This document shows, piece after piece, positions 43,276 through 49,893 of a stretch of DNA of 64,000 bases. The notes below the pieces were generated by a model. That model was not told the origin of the DNA. It did not search any database and saw only the letters and a list, made by a program, of their open reading frames with translations. Location: the NCBI GenBank assembly GCA_964623885.1, contig CAZUVM010000049.1, positions 1-64,000 of the forward strand. The letters are read 5' to 3'. Position 1 is the stretch's first letter, and the number at the start of each line of letters is the position of its first letter. The stretch is from CAZUVM01 sp964623885. GTDB lineage: Bacteria > Verrucomicrobiota > Verrucomicrobiia > Limisphaerales > UBA8199. The translations under genes and the position numbers were made by a program.

Positions 43276-44241
43276 CTATTGTCGGGACAGCCCATGCAGT
43301 TCCTCTCGCAGTAGCCCCCATTGCTGCCGCTCCTCGCGCAGCCGTGCCTGCAACGCCTCCCGCGCCGAGCTGGCCCGCGTGGCGGCGGCCCGGGCAACCT
43401 GCAAATACTCACCCACCTGGCCCGCCAGTGACCTCATCTTGTGTCGGAGTATCTCTTCACCCGCCGCGCCATGGTCATCCCGCAGCGGCAGAAGAAACCG
43501 ATCGACGAAACCATTCTTCAAGTCCGCAAAACCCGGCTTCACGGAGTAGAGGAAAACCGGCAACTCCGCCAATCCTCTTCGCCCCATCTGCTCACGCACG
43601 AACGCCAACACCTCGCCACGCTGCGCCTCCGTCAGCAAATCGGCCTTTGTCAGCAACAGCACAATCCGCGGCGTGTACCGCCGCAGCTCATCCAGTAGCC
43701 CAAGGTCGCGCTCCGACAACGGCGCATCGGCGCTCACGGCCACCACCGCCGCTCCCACGTTCGGCAGCCATTTCATCGCCGCCCCCGTGTTATGCACAAA
43801 CGCGCTGCCGAGCCCCGGCGTGTCCACAAACGCCAGTGGCGCCAGCGCGTCCAGCGCTGGCAACTCCACCTCGACTGCCGCCACCTGTTTGGTGTTGTCT
43901 GGATTCTCCTTCTCCCCAACAAACTGCCCGATGTCTCCCACCGGCACCTGCCGGACCTCGCCCCGAAGGAAACGCACTGTGCCGCTCTCGACCGGCCCAT
44001 TCCGCAGCCGCGTGACGACCGCCGTCAGCGGCACCACGCCAACGGGCAACACCTCGCGCCCCGTCAGGTGATTCAGAAATGAACTCTTGCCCGCCTTGAA
44101 CCGCCCCAGCACCGCCACGTCCACTCCATTGCTCGCCCCAGCCAGATTCCGGCATGCCGCAATCTGCGGCGCCAGGTTGACCAGGTTCAACTCATCGGCC
44201 AGGCGGCTAATGCGCTCCAACATGACCACCGTCTCAAGCAC
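43276..44241 (-). CDS. Dynamin-like GTPase, N-terminal GTPase part
   Basis: This 321-residue frame shows a dynamin-type GTPase: P-loop GRFKAGKSSFLN, switch I Thr in PLTAVVTRL, G3 DTPGLGS and G4 LTKADLL. A long helical bundle (LRSLAGQVGEYLQVARAAATRAS and on) follows and is cut by a TAG at 43276-43278. The same frame continues as the protein at 42598-43263. Bacterial dynamins bind and remodel or repair membranes. The GTG at 44241 overlaps the upstream ATPase gene by eight bases; an ATG at 44223 is also possible. The gene belongs to the fluoride-riboswitch operon, an unusual setting for a dynamin. Confidence 0.85.
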   Translation of the reverse strand: MLETVVMLERISRLADELNLVNLAPQIAACRNLAGASNGVDVAVLGRFKAGKSSFLNHLTGREVLPVGVVPLTAVVTRLRNGPVESGTVRFLRGEVRQVPVGDIGQFVGEKENPDNTKQVAAVEVELPALDALAPLAFVDTPGLGSAFVHNTGAAMKWLPNVGAAVVAVSADAPLSERDLGLLDELRRYTPRIVLLLTKADLLTEAQRGEVLAFVREQMGRRGLAELPVFLYSVKPGFADLKNGFVDRFLLPLRDDHGAAGEEILRHKMRSLAGQVGEYLQVARAAATRASSAREALQARLREERQQWGLLREELHGLSRQ

Positions 44242-44926
44242 TGGTCCTTCCCTCCAGCGCCCGAATCCTCCGGTCTAGATCCAGCAGCTTCAACCCCCGC
44301 CGGCTATGCAAATCATACCTGCCCACCGCCAGGCCCCGCACCAGCTCCGTCAGCACACCCGGGTTCCCGCCTGATAACCGATGCAATCCATCCACCGCTT
44401 CCAACGCATCCGCGGCAAGCTCCCCGCTACCCACCAGCCGCTCGATGACCTCACGCGTCTCCGCAAGATGGAAAGGCCCAACCTCAACACGCTCAAACCG
44501 CGACAGCCTTGTCCAGAAATGGCCGATGTCCCAACTACGCTCCGAGCGCGTCACTACCCACACTGGTACCCGCTCGCTCACACATCCGAGGAACGAACTC
44601 AACTTCGGCGTGGTCCAGCCAATGCCATCGAAAACCACTGTGGCATCACTGCCGCTCAGAACGGCTAGTACGCGATTCTTCCGTTGAACCAACCGCTCCA
44701 CCCCCGCTGCCATCCCCAATTCCCTTTCCAATCCCTCGCACATCTCCGCCAGCCGTACGGACTCCGCGCACACCGTCAGCTTCACCACGTGGGACACATG
44801 CCGCACCAACTCACTTTTTCCCACGCCGGCCCGCCCGAGGATCACCAAGTGCCTCCGCTCCCCGTGTAGCCGCAGAAGCTGCTCCACTTCCTTCCCCCGG
44901 CCAACGAAAGGAAGCAACGCCATCAT
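44234..44926 (-). CDS. AAA/STAND-like ATPase
   Basis: This 230-residue protein has a Walker A motif (LGRAGVGKSELVRH), a Walker B-like stretch (ATVVFDGIGW), a sensor Arg/Thr segment (VPVWVVTRSERSW) and a winged or helical end (VDGLHRLSGGNPGVLTELVRGL), as in ORC/STAND-type ATPases. The N-terminus LLPFVGRGKEVEQLLRLHGERRHL fits the usual 'VGRExE' entry to such domains. Its ATG overlaps the enolase stop (ATGA) and its 3' end overlaps the dynamin gene, so all three are co-translated. It may regulate or load the dynamin; this is inferred from order only. Confidence 0.8.
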   Translation of the reverse strand: MMALLPFVGRGKEVEQLLRLHGERRHLVILGRAGVGKSELVRHVSHVVKLTVCAESVRLAEMCEGLERELGMAAGVERLVQRKNRVLAVLSGSDATVVFDGIGWTTPKLSSFLGCVSERVPVWVVTRSERSWDIGHFWTRLSRFERVEVGPFHLAETREVIERLVGSGELAADALEAVDGLHRLSGGNPGVLTELVRGLAVGRYDLHSRRGLKLLDLDRRIRALEGRTSA

Positions 44927-46221
44927 TTCCCTCCCGCCCCGAACGCCGCGCCCCCGTAACGCGCCTTCTTCCCCAGCTCCCGTTCAATCGCCAGCAGCCG
45001 ATTGTATTTCGCAATCCGCTCCGACCGGCACGCCGACCCCGTCTTAATCTGTCCCGCCCCTGTACCGACTGCCAGGTCCGCGATGAATGCGTCCTCCGTC
45101 TCCCCCGATCTGTGCGAAATCACTGCCCCGTAGCCGGCCTTCTGCGCCATTGCCACAGTCTCGAGCGTTTCCGACACCGTCCCGATCTGGTTCAGCTTGA
45201 TCAGAATCGCGTTGGCGATGCCGTCGCGAATGCCCTCGCCGAAAATCTTGGGATTGGTAACAAAGTTGTCATCGCCGACGAGCTGGAGCTTCTTGCCCAG
45301 GGCTCCTGTCAGCGCCTTCCACCCGTCCCGGTCCTCCTCGCCCATCCCGTCTTCCAACGACACGATCGGGTACTTCCCGGCCCACTCGCCCCAAAGCGCC
45401 ACCATTTCCGCCGGCGTCTTCCGCGAACCGTCGGACTTCTTCATCACGTACGCGCCCCCGTCGTAAAACTCACTTGCCGCCGGGTCGAGCGCGATCGCAA
45501 TCTGCTTCCCAACCTGAAATCCCGCTGCGCCAATCGCCTCCAGCATCATATCCACCGCCTCGGTGTTCGTCTTCAGGTTCGGCGCAAAGCCGCCCTCATC
45601 ACCCACAGCCGTCACCAGCCCTCGCTTCTGTAACAGCTTCTTCAGCGTGTGGAACGTCTCCGCCCCATATCGCAGCGCCTCAGCAAAAGTCGCCGCGCCG
45701 ACCGGAAACAGCATGAACTCCTGAAAATCCACATTGTTCGTTGCGTGGGCGCCGCCGTTCAACACGTTCATCATCGGCGCAGGCAGCACGTACGGCCCCT
45801 TGCCGCCATGTAGCTCCCGGATATAGGCATACAACGGTATCTCCGCATCCAGGGCTGCCGCCCGGCACGCCGCCATCGAAACACCCAGGATGGCGTTCGC
45901 CCCCAGCTTCCCCTTGTTCTCCGTTCCGTCCAGCTTGCACATCAGGTCATCAATCTCCTTCTGCGCCGCCGGTGACTTCCCCTTCAGCTTTGGCGCGATG
46001 ACTTTGTTCACGTTCGCCACCGCGTTGAGTACCCCCTTGCCGCCGTAACGCTTCGTGTCGCCGTCGCGTAACTCGACAGCTTCACGAATGCCCGTGGACG
46101 CCCCGCTCGGCACGCAGGCCGAAGCGGTCACTCCGTTGTTGAGCGCGATATCAACCATGACCGTCGGGTTGCCGCGCGAGTCTAGAATTTCCTGTGCATT
46201 GACGTTTTGGATTTTGCTCAT
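44923..46221 (-). CDS. eno: Enolase in a fluoride-riboswitch operon
   Basis: The full-length 432-residue enolase catalyses 2-phosphoglycerate to phosphoenolpyruvate. Signatures are ILDSRGNPTVMVDI, the loop SGASTG, the catalytic Glu region (AAQKEIDDLM), metal ligands in VSLEDGM and LVGDDNFVTN, the Lys in ILIKLNQIGT and SHRSGETEDAFIADLAVGT. Fluoride with phosphate is a classic tight inhibitor of enolase, and eno is among the genes known to be under fluoride riboswitches. The gene lies 31 bases after uspA, and its stop overlaps the ATPase start. It may be an extra copy beside a housekeeping eno elsewhere, which the window cannot show. No active-site change that would give fluoride tolerance is obvious by eye. 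Confidence 0.95.
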   Translation of the reverse strand: MSKIQNVNAQEILDSRGNPTVMVDIALNNGVTASACVPSGASTGIREAVELRDGDTKRYGGKGVLNAVANVNKVIAPKLKGKSPAAQKEIDDLMCKLDGTENKGKLGANAILGVSMAACRAAALDAEIPLYAYIRELHGGKGPYVLPAPMMNVLNGGAHATNNVDFQEFMLFPVGAATFAEALRYGAETFHTLKKLLQKRGLVTAVGDEGGFAPNLKTNTEAVDMMLEAIGAAGFQVGKQIAIALDPAASEFYDGGAYVMKKSDGSRKTPAEMVALWGEWAGKYPIVSLEDGMGEEDRDGWKALTGALGKKLQLVGDDNFVTNPKIFGEGIRDGIANAILIKLNQIGTVSETLETVAMAQKAGYGAVISHRSGETEDAFIADLAVGTGAGQIKTGSACRSERIAKYNRLLAIERELGKKARYGGAAFGAGGK

Positions 46222-46252
46222 AAATCGCTTCCGAGTGTTCTCACGTTTTCTC

Positions 46253-46678
46253 CTACTGCTTCACAATCAGCACGCTGCAGTGCGCGTGGTCGCTGATTCG
46301 GTCCGCCGTGTCCCCCAGTAGGCGGCCCCAAAGCTCCGAATGGTCGCTGTGCCCGACGATGATCAGGTCATACCCGCCGTCCGCCGCGTACTTCACAATC
46401 GTTTTCGCCGGGTGCCCCCGCCGCGTCTCGCACCCGATGGGGATCCCCAGCTCCTTGCTCACCGACGCCACCTCGGCCTGCCGCTCCTTGTAATACTCGT
46501 CCCCGGCTTCTGCTTCTCCCTCAGGCTCTCCCGGCAAATCCGTGTAGCGCGGCAACGGCTCCCTCACCCACACCGCCGTGAGCTGTGCGCCAAATTCCTT
46601 CGCCATCCCCGCTGCGTGCCGCAACGCCGCAGTTCCCCCTTTCGACCCGTCATAGCCCACCAGAAGCTTTTTGAACAT
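46253..46678 (-). CDS. Universal stress protein (UspA family)
   Basis: This 141-residue protein starts MFKKLLVGYDGSKGGTAALRHAAGMAKEFGAQLTAVWV and ends with the ATP-binding motif form GHSDHSELWGRLLGDTADRISDHAHCSVLIV (G-x2-x-G-x9-G-type). UspA proteins bind ATP or AMP and modulate stress responses. UspA genes are known members of fluoride riboswitch regulons. It lies three bases after the antiporter gene in the riboswitch operon. The ATG start is clear. Confidence 0.92.
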   Translation of the reverse strand: MFKKLLVGYDGSKGGTAALRHAAGMAKEFGAQLTAVWVREPLPRYTDLPGEPEGEAEAGDEYYKERQAEVASVSKELGIPIGCETRRGHPAKTIVKYAADGGYDLIIVGHSDHSELWGRLLGDTADRISDHAHCSVLIVKQ

Positions 46679-46681
46679 ACC

Positions 46682-47902
46682 TCAGCCTTTCGTTGCCACC
46701 GGCTCAGCGCCGGACTTGCCGTTTATCTTCCGTTGATACAATCGCCCCCACGCCATCATTGTCCGTCGCGAAGGCTCGTAGAATTTCTGGGCGATCAGGG
46801 TCGGTACGAACGCGCTCAATATCACCACCGTGACCAGAACCGAATATTGCCCCTGATCAATGATCTTGTTCTGCAACCCAAACAGGGCCGAAATCGTCCC
46901 GAACGTCAATCCCGTGGACATCAGCAGCGTCGTGTAATTGGCCTCGCGCGTCCGCATGAAAAACATCCGCGAGAGCGGCAGCACACCCACAAACTTCGTC
47001 GCCATCTTGAGCAGGAGCAGCACCACGATCACGCCCAGCGCCGTCCACAACGCCGACAGCGAAACAAACGACCCAGCCCGGATAAAGTAAAACGGTGTGA
47101 ACACGGCGAACGCGATGCTGCGCATCCGGTGAACCAGCGTCTTGTCCCGCAGGAACACACCCGCAACCACCAGGCCGATCAGATAGGCCGGCAGCACCGC
47201 CTCGCTTTTCGCCGTCGACGCCAGCCCGCCCAGGAAGAACAGCACCAAAAAGATGAACTTGATCTCCGGCTCGCTCACGCGCGTCGCCCCCAGCCGCACA
47301 ACGATCAGTTCCGTCCACCTGGGCATGAACCAGAGCATCACGCATGTGACCACCACAAACACCAGCAGCCACAAATTGAAATTCGCGAAAATCAACCCTA
47401 GCGCGAGCACCGTCCCCAGGTCGTTGATAAAACACGCCGCCAATATCATCTTCCCCAACGCCGTCTCACTCTGCCGCGTCTCAATCATCACCGCGTACAC
47501 CACCGCTACGCTCGTGGTCGAAAGCGCAATCCCGGCGATCTGCGCCTGATGAATCGGCCACCCCAGCACCAACTGTGCGAATAGCCACACCCCGCCGAAC
47601 GGCAGCAGAAACGCCGCAACCCCGATCGCCATGCTCGCCCGAAAATTCGCCCGCAACGACACCGGGTCGATCTCCGCTCCCGCCAGGAACGTGAGCACCC
47701 CACTCCCCAGCATCGCCAGGAAGTTCGTCCAGTCCGTCGAACGTAAGATTTGCTGCCCCCCGGCAAAGTGGATATTCCCCGCCGTTACCCCGACTAGGAT
47801 CTCGATCAACGCCACCGAGACCCCAACCCGAATCGAAATCAAACTAGCCACCAGCGCCAGCCCAATCCAAATCGCCGCAATGAACCAGATGTTCTCGATC
47901 AT
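46682..47902 (-). CDS. CPA2-type cation/proton antiporter
   Basis: This 406-residue membrane protein has about twelve helices. It matches the Na+/H+ exchanger domain: IEILVGVTAGNI, FLAGAEIDP, ALSTTSVAVVYAVM with the unwound-helix Thr-Ser segment, and ILAACFINDLGTVLAL with the membrane Asn-Asp pair used for ion binding. There is no C-terminal RCK/TrkA domain. Antiporters of this kind are found in fluoride-riboswitch operons and could handle proton or cation load when HF enters the cell, or move fluoride with protons; which is unknown. The gene lies four bases after the DUF190 gene. Confidence 0.9.
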   Translation of the reverse strand: MIENIWFIAAIWIGLALVASLISIRVGVSVALIEILVGVTAGNIHFAGGQQILRSTDWTNFLAMLGSGVLTFLAGAEIDPVSLRANFRASMAIGVAAFLLPFGGVWLFAQLVLGWPIHQAQIAGIALSTTSVAVVYAVMIETRQSETALGKMILAACFINDLGTVLALGLIFANFNLWLLVFVVVTCVMLWFMPRWTELIVVRLGATRVSEPEIKFIFLVLFFLGGLASTAKSEAVLPAYLIGLVVAGVFLRDKTLVHRMRSIAFAVFTPFYFIRAGSFVSLSALWTALGVIVVLLLLKMATKFVGVLPLSRMFFMRTREANYTTLLMSTGLTFGTISALFGLQNKIIDQGQYSVLVTVVILSAFVPTLIAQKFYEPSRRTMMAWGRLYQRKINGKSGAEPVATKG

Positions 47903-47906
47903 ACCC

Positions 47907-48266
47907 CTAAATCTCCGGTGCCTCCTTCACGTCCTGCTCCGCCCGGTAATCAATCACCCGCGCCTTCTCCAGGGTCACCAGCCCACCCCTCATCATTTCA
48001 TCAAGCAAAGGCAGAAACGTCTGGATCTTCTCCTCCGTATCCACAATCTCAACGATGAGCGGCAGGTCCATCGAAAGCCGCAGAATCTTCGCCGTGTGCA
48101 GCCGGCTCGACTTCCCGAATCCCATCGGCCCACGCAGCACCGTCGCGCCCGCCATGTGCATCTCCCGGGCCTTGAGCACAATCGCCTCGTACAGCGGCTG
48201 ATGCTTCCAACGGTCAGACTCACCGATAAAAATCCGCAGCAACATCGCGTCATGAGGCAAGTGCAT
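47907..48266 (-). CDS. DUF190 (PII-like) protein
   Basis: This 119-residue protein starts MHLPHDAMLLRIFIGESDRWKHQPLYEAIVLKAREMHMAGATVLRGPMGFG, the standard DUF190 pattern, with the fold of a PII-like regulator (DLPLIVEIVDTEEKIQTFLPLLDEMM). DUF190 genes commonly sit beside crcB/fluC, and the protein probably senses a ligand and tunes the channel. It begins one base after the crcB stop. No ATP-binding loop of canonical PII proteins is visible. Confidence 0.9.
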   Translation of the reverse strand: MHLPHDAMLLRIFIGESDRWKHQPLYEAIVLKAREMHMAGATVLRGPMGFGKSSRLHTAKILRLSMDLPLIVEIVDTEEKIQTFLPLLDEMMRGGLVTLEKARVIDYRAEQDVKEAPEI

Positions 48267-48267
48267 G

Positions 48268-48666
48268 TTAGTTCCCTTTCATTGCGTTCAGTTCCAGCGC
48301 CAGAATGTGCCCCACCCAGACTCCGACCAGGCACAGCACCAGCGACACCACCACGTTCGCTCCCGCCCTGAACCACTGGCCATCATCCGCGAGCGTGAGA
48401 GTCTGCAGGCTGAAGGAAGAGAAGGTCGTGTACCCTCCGCAAATCCCGAGCATGAAGAACTGGCGGAACGTCGCTGGCGCCAGCCACCGTCCCTCGGGCC
48501 CGGTGGCGGTCGAGAACAAACCGATCACAAAGCAACCGGTGATGTTCACGATGATAGTGCCCCAGGGAAAAGTCTGCCCGAACTTATTGGCGACGTAGCC
48601 GGAAAGCCCCCATCGGCCGAGACTGCCTAGACCGCCGCCTACAAATATCCACAGTGCGTTCCACAT
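48268..48666 (-). CDS. crcB: Fluoride channel Fluc/CrcB
   Basis: This 132-residue protein has four membrane helices: MWNALWIFVGGGLGSLGRWGLS, the FPWGTIIVNITGCFVIGLF segment with the conserved Asn, and the signature GGYTTFSSFS with the Phe box and the polar track. Fluc dimers let fluoride leave the cell passively. It is the first gene behind the fluoride riboswitch. Its ATG is at 48666, preceded by TTGGAAT as a weak ribosome-binding site directly after a hairpin. A single crcB of normal length could form a homodimer. Confidence 0.97.
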   Translation of the reverse strand: MWNALWIFVGGGLGSLGRWGLSGYVANKFGQTFPWGTIIVNITGCFVIGLFSTATGPEGRWLAPATFRQFFMLGICGGYTTFSSFSLQTLTLADDGQWFRAGANVVVSLVLCLVGVWVGHILALELNAMKGN

Positions 48667-48679
48667 AATAATTCCAACC

Positions 48680-48766
48680 GCGCCAGCTTGGCGCCGGTAG
48701 GAGTTATCAGCACTGAAGGTTCTTCAGGCGGTTCACTCGCCGTGCGAGCAGGCAAACTCCATTGCC
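48680..48766 (-). promoter_or_regulatory. Fluoride riboswitch (crcB motif) with expression-platform hairpin
   Basis: On the minus strand, 48766 to 48696 reads GGCAATGGAGTTTGCC, a short hairpin (CTCGC/GCGAG), then AACCGCC, a second small hairpin (TGAAG/CTTCA) and GCTGATAACTCCTACC. These are the invariant blocks of the fluoride riboswitch: the GG-ATGG start, its P1 partner (here GGCAA with TTGCC, a compensated pair change), AACCGCC and CTGAT-ACTCCTAC. Immediately downstream a strong hairpin GCGCCA-AGC-TGGCGC (48680-48695) precedes the crcB ribosome-binding region. It has no U-tract, so translational rather than transcriptional control seems likely. It should switch on the whole eight-frame operon when fluoride rises. 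Confidence 0.93.
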
Positions 48767-49043
48767 TGACTCAATGATGCGTCTCCCTGCTTTCCGCAGC
48801 AACAAAAAACCAAAGTACAAACCGCTTCTCCGGCCAACGCTGCAACTTGCTCGCTCGCAGTTGCCCACCCCTCGCCAGCTCGGCACTTCTCAGAGACTTT
48901 TGAGCAGCCCCTCAGCGCATGAGAACTTGTCAACGCGGCAAAAACACGCATATCGAGTCCTGCATTGGATAAGTTGGGGTGTTAAGAACCGAACCTCGTC
49001 TATCGCGTAAGTTATTGATGACCAACAGCGCAGATCTACAAAT
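48767..49043. other. Right end of the island upstream of the riboswitch
   Basis: About 280 bases that must hold the promoter of the fluoride operon (reading left). I do not find a convincing -35/-10 pair; a T-rich run (TTTGGTTTTTTGTTGC) lies about 50 bases upstream of the aptamer. No recombinase or other gene is recognisable. Confidence 0.35.
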
Positions 49044-49076
49044 AAAGACGGGTTCGATTCCCGTACGCGCTACCAT
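49044..49076 (+). repeat. Right attachment site (duplicate of tRNA-Glu 3' end)
   Basis: Exact 33-bp copy of 42232-42264, without the rest of a tRNA. The bases before and after differ from the tRNA locus, so the identity is confined to the attachment core. The last base is shared with the stop codon of the cytochrome c gene (49076-49078), which marks where old chromosome resumes. Confidence 0.85.
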
Positions 49077-49456
49077 CAATTTAGTGAGCGCACAAACGCG
49101 ATCAGCGCCTGCACGTCATTATCGGTCAGCTTGGCGCCAAATTTTGGCATCTCACCTTTGATTCCATTTTTGATGAAGGCCGCGATGCGCTCGTCGGATT
49201 TGGTGACACCGTGCAGGTCCGGTCCTTCATCGCCGCGCGCATCATCGCCGTGGCAATGGGCGCAGTTCATCATGAACAAGGTGTAACCCTCGCGCTCCCG
49301 TGTGCCAGCTGCTGGGAGCGCGATCTTGGCCGTCGCGGAGAACGCCGAGGAGCCCGTGGGGCGCATGATTTCGCCCGCGGCGAAAGCAATGGCGACCGCG
49401 GCCAGTCCGGAAACAGTTCCCAGCATGAGCGCTTTCGTCGGGAGAGAGAATTTCAT
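49076..49456 (-). CDS. Small exported or membrane-anchored c-type cytochrome
   Basis: This 126-residue protein begins MKFSLPTKALMLGTVSGLAAVAIAFAAGEI (signal or anchor). A single haem site CAHCHG lies in YTLFMMNCAHCHGDDARG, with the distal Met ligand in MPKFGAKLTDNDVQALIAFVRSL. This is the class I cytochrome c pattern. It is the last gene of a three-gene minus-strand unit; its ATG overlaps the stop of the membrane protein gene (ATGA). It probably passes electrons in the periplasm, perhaps to or from the DUF2231-like neighbour. A longer open frame that runs through it in another phase is a shadow. Confidence 0.9.
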   Translation of the reverse strand: MKFSLPTKALMLGTVSGLAAVAIAFAAGEIMRPTGSSAFSATAKIALPAAGTREREGYTLFMMNCAHCHGDDARGDEGPDLHGVTKSDERIAAFIKNGIKGEMPKFGAKLTDNDVQALIAFVRSLN

Positions 49457-49872
49457 CGGATGAGCATCTCCCCACCCCAATATCCTGCCGCCATCATGGC
49501 CACGAGTGTGAGGGAGGCAAGCGCTAGATAACACACCCGCGCCCGGAGTGAAGCACGGTCGGAAATGACCAATCGCCAGATGGCCAATCCCATCAATAGC
49601 CCGAATGCGGGCCAGATGAAATAATGGTGAAGCGCCAACATCCCGGTTCCCCACACTATTCCTTTGCTCAAGCCCAGGCCGGAAAGCACGGCAACAGGTG
49701 AAGCAGCCGCGGCGATCAGTAACGAATAGAATCCGATAGCGCAGAACTCGCGGCGCCGTTTTTCCTCGCGCCACCAGAATCCGGCATAATCGGACACGAC
49801 TGAAACCAGCAGCAAGGCAATCGGGAAGTGAGTTGCGCCCCCGTGCATGCGTGCCCAGAGAGTTTGGTTCAT
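49453..49872 (-). CDS. DUF2231-like membrane protein
   Basis: This 139-residue protein has four hydrophobic segments. It begins MNQTLWARMHGGATHFPIALLLVSVVSDYAGF, which resembles the HPxxVHFPIAL start of DUF2231 proteins, and ends LVAMMAAGYWGGEMLI. The conserved His residues (MHGGATHFPIAL, LALHHYFIWPAFG) hint at haem or metal binding, as expected for a membrane partner of the cytochrome c encoded by the next gene. It lies 21 bases after the metallophosphoesterase gene. Confidence 0.8.
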   Translation of the reverse strand: MNQTLWARMHGGATHFPIALLLVSVVSDYAGFWWREEKRRREFCAIGFYSLLIAAAASPVAVLSGLGLSKGIVWGTGMLALHHYFIWPAFGLLMGLAIWRLVISDRASLRARVCYLALASLTLVAMMAAGYWGGEMLIR

Positions 49873-49893
49873 AGAGAGCCCGGGATGCGGCCG

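Noticed and set aside
33837..43278. Recoding of TAG, since two genes are interrupted by this codon
   Set aside because: The aquaporin also lacks its N-terminal half, so it is simply decayed, and many other genes use all three stops normally. Two cases do not support recoding.
42310..45633. Several long plus-strand frames opposite the dynamin, ATPase and enolase genes
   Set aside because: Their translations are Pro/Ala/Arg-rich and lack any domain, while the minus strand carries complete GTPase, ATPase and enolase motifs.
49044..49076. A second tRNA-Glu gene
   Set aside because: Only the T-arm, acceptor 3' strand and CCA are present; there is no D-arm, anticodon arm or acceptor 5' strand. 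It is an attachment-site copy.
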